Shown here: one piece after another, positions 60,424 to 64,000 of the stretch
Layout: every line of letters begins with the position of its first letter
Numbering within the stretch: position 1 is the stretch's first letter
Assembly: GCA_947570175.1 (NCBI GenBank)
Contig: CANOTJ010000003.1
Location: forward strand, 47,984 to 111,983
From: an uncultured Mycoplasmatota bacterium
GTDB taxonomy: Bacteria > Bacillota_I > Bacilli_A > RF39 > UBA660
Length of the DNA: 64,000 bases
Reading direction: 5' to 3'
Notes under the pieces: model-generated
What the model was told of the DNA's origin: nothing
Seen by the model: the letters and a program-made list of their open reading frames with translations, nothing else
Database searches by the model: none
Position numbers and translations under genes: made by a program

Positions 60424-62166
60424 ATGGAAAAAAAAAGCAAATCAAACTTCTTTAAAAATATTAAAAAGACTTGGAGATATATTAAAGAGAGTAAAGCAAA
60501 TTTAATCGGATATGTATGTGTTAGTATTTTAGAAGCTATTATCGATGCTATATTTCCTTTGATAGAAGCAAAGGTTATTTTAAATATTACCAATGAACTA
60601 ATTAGTCAACTAATACTATCTGCATTTGCTGTATTTATTTTAGAACTAGTACTATATATTATGTTTTATTTAAAAGGATTTTTCTATCAAAAGATTTATC
60701 AAAAAACTCTTATTAATTTACAAGTTGCAGTTGCACGAGAAACATTAAAACTAAAAATCAAAGAAATTGATAACGCCTCATCCGGTGTCTTTATTGACCG
60801 CTTAAATAAAGATACACAAGAAATTTCAGAGCTATTTATGGAATATGCATATTGGATTTCCTATGTCTTATCAAATGTTGGCGTTTTAGTTGCTATATTT
60901 ATACTAAGCAAATATCTATTTATATATGCACTAATGATTGCTATTATTCATTTCTTAATCAATAAAAAACGATTAAATAAACAATATCAGGTTCAAAAAA
61001 ACTTAAAAAAAATTCAAGAAAAGAAAACGGGTCTTACAGGTGAACTTGTTAGAGGAATTAGAGATATTAAAGTACTAAATGCCTCTCAAACAATATTAAA
61101 TCAAACTACAAATAAAATTGTAGAAGCTTCCAAAGAGGAGATAAAAATACAGAACATTCGAAGAATCTATCAATATTTAGAGAATAATATTCACGCTATT
61201 AGTGATTTCCTATTTATTCTTATAGGGTGTCTTTTATACCATAAAGCACTATTAACAATTCCTACCTTTGTAATTATTTATAATTATCAACCCAAGATTA
61301 AAAATTTATTAATGGGGGTTTCACAGATTTTAGAATATAACAAAAAATTTGTTGTATCTGCAGATCGAATTTACGAGATAATTGAAAACAAAAAATTCCA
61401 AAAAGAAAAATTTGGAACCAAAAGTATAAAAAAGTTAACTGGTCATATTCAATTTCAAAATGTTGTATTTCAATACAATGACAAACAAACAATTATCGAT
61501 GGAATGGATTTTGAAATAAAACCAAATGAAAAAGTAGCTTTTGTTGGAAAAAGTGGTGTTGGAAAAACAACCATCTTTAATTTAATCACAAAATTGTATT
61601 CTGCAAGTAGCGGGAAAATATTATTAGATGGATATGATATCAATGATTTAAATTGTGATTCTATAAGAGATAACATGTCCATTATTACTCAAAATCCTTA
61701 TATCTTTAATTTTTCTATTAAAGACAACCTTCTTCTAGCCAAAGAAAATGCCACAATGGAAGAGGTAAGGGAAGCTTGTAAAATGGCTTGTATTGATGGT
61801 TTTATAATGTCTTTAGAAAATCAATATGAAACTATGGTTGGAGAAAACGGAGTAATATTATCAGGAGGACAAAAACAACGGCTAGCTATTGCTAGAGCAC
61901 TACTAATGAAAACAGAAATCATCCTATTTGATGAGGCAACATCTGCTTTAGATAATGAAACACAGAGTGAAATTGAGAAAGCAATCGAAAACTTAAAAGG
62001 GGAGTACACTATTTTACTCGTTGCTCATCGCTTATCTACTGTTATTGATAGTGACCGAATATTTGTTGTAAACAATGGAAAAATCATTGATAGTGGCTCT
62101 CACAAAGAATTACTAAAAAAATGTAATTTCTATAAAAATTTATACGAGAAAGATTTGAATATTTAA
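60424..62166 (+). CDS. ABC exporter, fused permease-ATPase
   Basis: 580 residues from the ATG at 60424; TTG at 60412 is an alternative. Six membrane helices cover about 25-300. The ATPase domain has GKSGVGKTT (Walker A), LSGGQKQR, LFDEATSALD and VAHR. It is a half-transporter of the subfamily B type, so it forms a homodimer or pairs with another protein. Substrate unknown. An out-of-frame ATG at 60416 with better spacing to AAAGGAAG opens a 29-codon frame overlapping the start. The decayed ASCH gene follows after 19 bases. Confidence 0.88.
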   Translation: MEKKSKSNFFKNIKKTWRYIKESKANLIGYVCVSILEAIIDAIFPLIEAKVILNITNELISQLILSAFAVFILELVLYIMFYLKGFFYQKIYQKTLINLQVAVARETLKLKIKEIDNASSGVFIDRLNKDTQEISELFMEYAYWISYVLSNVGVLVAIFILSKYLFIYALMIAIIHFLINKKRLNKQYQVQKNLKKIQEKKTGLTGELVRGIRDIKVLNASQTILNQTTNKIVEASKEEIKIQNIRRIYQYLENNIHAISDFLFILIGCLLYHKALLTIPTFVIIYNYQPKIKNLLMGVSQILEYNKKFVVSADRIYEIIENKKFQKEKFGTKSIKKLTGHIQFQNVVFQYNDKQTIIDGMDFEIKPNEKVAFVGKSGVGKTTIFNLITKLYSASSGKILLDGYDINDLNCDSIRDNMSIITQNPYIFNFSIKDNLLLAKENATMEEVREACKMACIDGFIMSLENQYETMVGENGVILSGGQKQRLAIARALLMKTEIILFDEATSALDNETQSEIEKAIENLKGEYTILLVAHRLSTVIDSDRIFVVNNGKIIDSGSHKELLKKCNFYKNLYEKDLNI

Positions 62167-62185
62167 ACAGGAGAGATAGAAATAT

Positions 62186-63093
62186 ATGAAAGTATTAAGT
62201 TTAACAGAGCCTTATGCAACTTTAATATTAGAAAGTAAAAAAGATGTAGAAACAAGAAGTTGGAAAACATCTTACCGAGGAGAATTATATATTCATGCTA
62301 GTATGACTAAAATTACAAAAAAGATCAAAATAATATAGAATTAATGAATTTAATAGAAAACAATCTAAACTTTGGATACATTATATGTAAATGTAACCTA
62401 GTAGATTGTGTTTACATGACAAAAGAATACATCAAAAATATGAAAAAAAATAATCATCAAGAGTACATTTGTGGAGAATATAAAGAGGGCCGATATGCTT
62501 GGATATTAGACAATATTACTCCCTTAAAAAAGCCAATTAAAGCAAAAGGACAACTAAATATTTGGTCATTCTATAACGAATTAGAAGTCATGGAACTTAT
62601 GAAAAATATAGAATACGGGTGGTTAGACAAAAATGGAAATAAACATCTAGTAGTCGATGAAAATTATTCTGATAATTATATATTACAATCTCCAAAAGAA
62701 ATCATTCAAAATAAAGTAGGAGTTTGTTGGGATCAAGTAGAATTAGAACGATATTATTTAAAAGGAAATGATTGGAATATAAGAACTTATTTTATTGTTC
62801 ATTATGATGATGATAAATGTCCTACTCATACATTTTTAACCTTTGAAAAAGATAATGAATACTATTGGTTTGAACATTCTTGGGAAATGTTTAGGAAAAT
62901 TCACAAATATCACAATAAAAAAGAATTATTAACAGATATCAAAAAGAAGTTTATTATTAATGAATTACATAATCAATATAATCCATCTAATCTATTTCTT
63001 TACGAATATAAAAAACCAAAATTTCATATTTCAACTCAGGAATTTTTCAAACATTGTGAAGAGGGAAAACAAATTGATTTTGATCAATTATAG
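62186..63093 (+). pseudogene. ASCH domain-transglutaminase-like fusion, frameshifted
   Basis: The first 50 codons from 62186 (MKVLSLTEPYATLI ... RSWKTSYRGELYIHAS) are the start of an ASCH/PUA-like domain and hit TAG at 62336. The reading resumes from 62344 in the -1 frame with FGYIICKCNLVDCV, YICGEYKEGRYAWIL and PIKAKGQLNIWSF, the rest of that domain. The following 170 residues (GVCWDQVELERYY ... CPTHTFL ... WFEHSWEMFRKIH) are transglutaminase-like with Cys, His and Asp/Glu candidates. One more A in the A6 run at 62317-62322 would join the halves into about 302 residues. True mutation, sequencing error or slippage cannot be told apart. Confidence 0.75.
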
Positions 63094-63105
63094 AAAAGAG
63101 AAAAT

Positions 63106-63240
63106 ATGTAATTAGATAGAAAGGTAATTGAAAAAGATGAAGCGTATCTAAGACAAATATCAGATCCAATTGATTTTGAAAAGGATGATTATAAAGATTA
63201 TATTCAAAAGTTAACACAATATAAGAATCATAAAGAATAA
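63106..63240 (+). pseudogene. Peptide deformylase-like N-terminal fragment
   Basis: ATG at 63106 is followed at once by TAA; the same frame then runs on as LDRKVIEKDEAYLRQISDP, IDFEKDDYKDYI and QKLTQYKNHKE to a stop at 63240. The 'LRQIS.PIDF' pattern resembles the N-terminus of deformylases (LR..S.PV), but the catalytic domains are missing. Probably a truncated gene copy. Confidence 0.45.
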
Positions 63241-63256
63241 AATAATTATATAATAT

Positions 63257-63283
63257 AAAAAGAGAGTTTTTCTCTCTTTTTAT
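63257..63283. terminator. Terminator, convergent genes
   Basis: Ten-base stem AAAAAGAGAG/CTCTCTTTTT with loop of T; A and T flanks make it bidirectional. Confidence 0.75.
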
Positions 63284-63306
63284 TGGGTTTTAATGCAACC
63301 TATTAT

Positions 63307-63507
63307 TTATCTAAGCTCAAATGAATGGGAATCGTCATCATCTAACTCAAACGAATGAGCTTCATCTTCAAATCCAATATTGTTGGATTTATTAGAAACT
63401 TTTTGAGTTTTTTGATTGTTTGTAACATTATTATTCGTCTTATTTGTTACATTATTCTTACAATTTGTAGCCTTAGCATTAGATTGTTTTTTTTCATTCT
63501 TTCTCAT
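63307..63507 (-). CDS. Small Asn-rich protein with HSFEL repeat
   Basis: 66 residues from the ATG at 63507 (GGGTGAT upstream). Lys/Asn-rich, low-complexity first 45 residues, then two copies of HSFEL separated by five acidic residues. It resembles small disordered proteins; function unknown. Leftward. Confidence 0.5.
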   Translation of the reverse strand: MRKNEKKQSNAKATNCKNNVTNKTNNNVTNNQKTQKVSNKSNNIGFEDEAHSFELDDDDSHSFELR

Positions 63508-63625
63508 TTTTATCACCCAATGTTAGTATGAGTTAAAATCTCCTTTTTATCCATAATTTCATTTGGAAAAATTTAGCTTTTTTAAAATGATTGTGCTAAA
63601 ATAAAAAGAGTAGGGAAGTGATGAT
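63508..63625. other. Divergent intergenic region
   Basis: Separates the leftward HSFEL gene from the rightward broken membrane gene. GGGAAGTGATG before 63626 is a ribosome binding site relic, and TGCTAAAAT near 63592 a possible extended -10. Confidence 0.4.
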
Positions 63626-63879
63626 ATGATCTATAAATTCTTAAACGATATAAATATAAAAGCAAACTAAATAAAAGGAAAAAGAAACAAATTGTTGTTT
63701 TCTCTATTATAACAATTGTTTATATAGCTGTATTTATTTAGCAATATTCTTTTAACAAAAAATTTTTCATTTTGACAATAATAATTTATTTTTTATGTAA
63801 TATCATTTTAGCAACTTGCTTATTCAACAAACAATATAAAAGAGAAGTCCTTTTTTCAAAGATTAATAAGAACATTTAA
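63626..63879 (+). pseudogene. Broken two-helix membrane protein gene
   Basis: After MIYK from the ATG at 63626 the frame must shift to continue as ILKRYKYKSKLNKRKKK, QIVVFSIITIVYIAVFI, an in-frame TAG, then FFILTIIIYFLCNIILATCL and a basic tail ending at 63879. Two membrane helices are recognisable despite one frameshift and one stop. Family unknown. Confidence 0.5.
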
Positions 63880-63925
63880 TAGTTAACATAATATATATTA
63901 TCGGAAGTAACAAAATAAATCAAAA

Positions 63926-63944
63926 AGCCTTATAATATAAGGCT
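63926..63944 (+). other. Perfect hairpin at window end
   Basis: AGCCTTAT/ATAAGGCT with loop AAT, not followed by T, just before a terminator; perhaps a two-hairpin leader of a gene beyond the window. Confidence 0.5.
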
Positions 63945-63947
63945 ACA

Positions 63948-63983
63948 GACTGTTGACAAATAAATTTTGTTAATAGTCTTTTT
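63948..63983 (+). terminator. Long terminator at window end
   Basis: Thirteen-base stem (63948-63960 with 63966-63978, two wobbles), loop TAAAT, then five T. Confidence 0.8.
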
Positions 63984-64000
63984 AAATTATCAAAAAATGA

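Noticed and set aside
1..64000. Genetic code 4 (TGA as Trp)
   Set aside because: TGA ends several full-length genes such as truB and the 830-residue gene, and Trp positions use TGG.
1..64000. CRISPR arrays, IS elements, rRNA or tRNA genes
   Set aside because: No regularly spaced repeats, transposase frames, or rRNA/tRNA sequences were found by eye.

Overview
The window is about 64 kb of very AT-rich chromosome from a Firmicute of class Bacilli. Tightly packed, mostly co-oriented genes carry Bacilli-type neighbourhoods: ymfF-ymfH, rimM-trmD, rpsO-pnp, xseA-xseB followed by a SpoIVB-like protease, and dnaG-rpoD-trmK with a convergent YqfQ-like gene. Ribosome binding sites are AGGAGG-like and many promoters have extended -10 boxes. 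TGA works as a stop (for example at the ends of truB and of the 830-residue gene), so this is code 11 and not the Mycoplasma code. The gene set resembles uncultured gut Bacilli once filed under Tenericutes/Mollicutes (RF39/RFN20/Erysipelotrichales-like). That placement is inference, not proof.

Layout. (1) 1-4.3 kb: the right end of a siphovirus prophage (Gp37-like tail protein, tail fibre, duplicated receptor-binding domain, holin, amidase). A PemK/MazF-like toxin gene follows at 4.4 kb, with an independent-looking structured RNA (4841-4980) that has its own promoter and terminator. (2) 5.1-8.5 kb: a leftward bacteriocin locus (C39 peptidase/ABC exporter, double-glycine peptide, LytTR response regulator). 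(3) 8.5-10.2 kb: a two-gene cassette (DUF3800 protein plus a coupled 167-residue protein) lying exactly between two 77-bp direct repeats that differ at one base. (4) 10.4-27.8 kb: housekeeping genes (deoD, two M16 proteases, a giant pseudopilin, tRNA/rRNA modification, rplS, lepB, rpsO-pnp, truB, glycosyltransferase, frr, phosphodiesterase). (5) 27.9-29.1 kb: a small island, one unknown gene and a terminated structured RNA between 24-bp direct repeats. (6) 29.3-47.5 kb: nusB-xseAB, SpoIVB-like protease, lipid enzymes (phospholipase C-like, PlsC, GDPD, CdsA), RseP, a hybrid kinase/Hpt-REC phosphorelay, an 830-residue unknown protein, comEA-comEC. (7) 47.6-62.2 kb: dnaG-rpoD-trmK, a GspF-type protein with a long N-terminal extension, prepilin peptidase, rarA, xerD, phosphohexomutase, alkD, dps, a ZIP transporter and an ABC exporter. 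(8) 62.2-64 kb: decaying genes (frameshifted ASCH-transglutaminase fusion, deformylase-like fragment, broken membrane protein).

How the parts fit: the pseudopilin (13.8 kb), GspF-like protein (51.5 kb), prepilin peptidase (53.4 kb), ComEA and ComEC (44-47 kb) are parts of one DNA-uptake/type IV-pilus-like machine. Its assembly ATPase is not in the window. The strongest candidates for undescribed biology are the repeat-bounded DUF3800 cassette, the 27.9-29.1 kb gene-plus-RNA island, and the toxin-plus-RNA module at the prophage end. All three sit in accessory positions and have the size and architecture of defence or toxin-antitoxin modules, but none of these functions can be proved from sequence alone.
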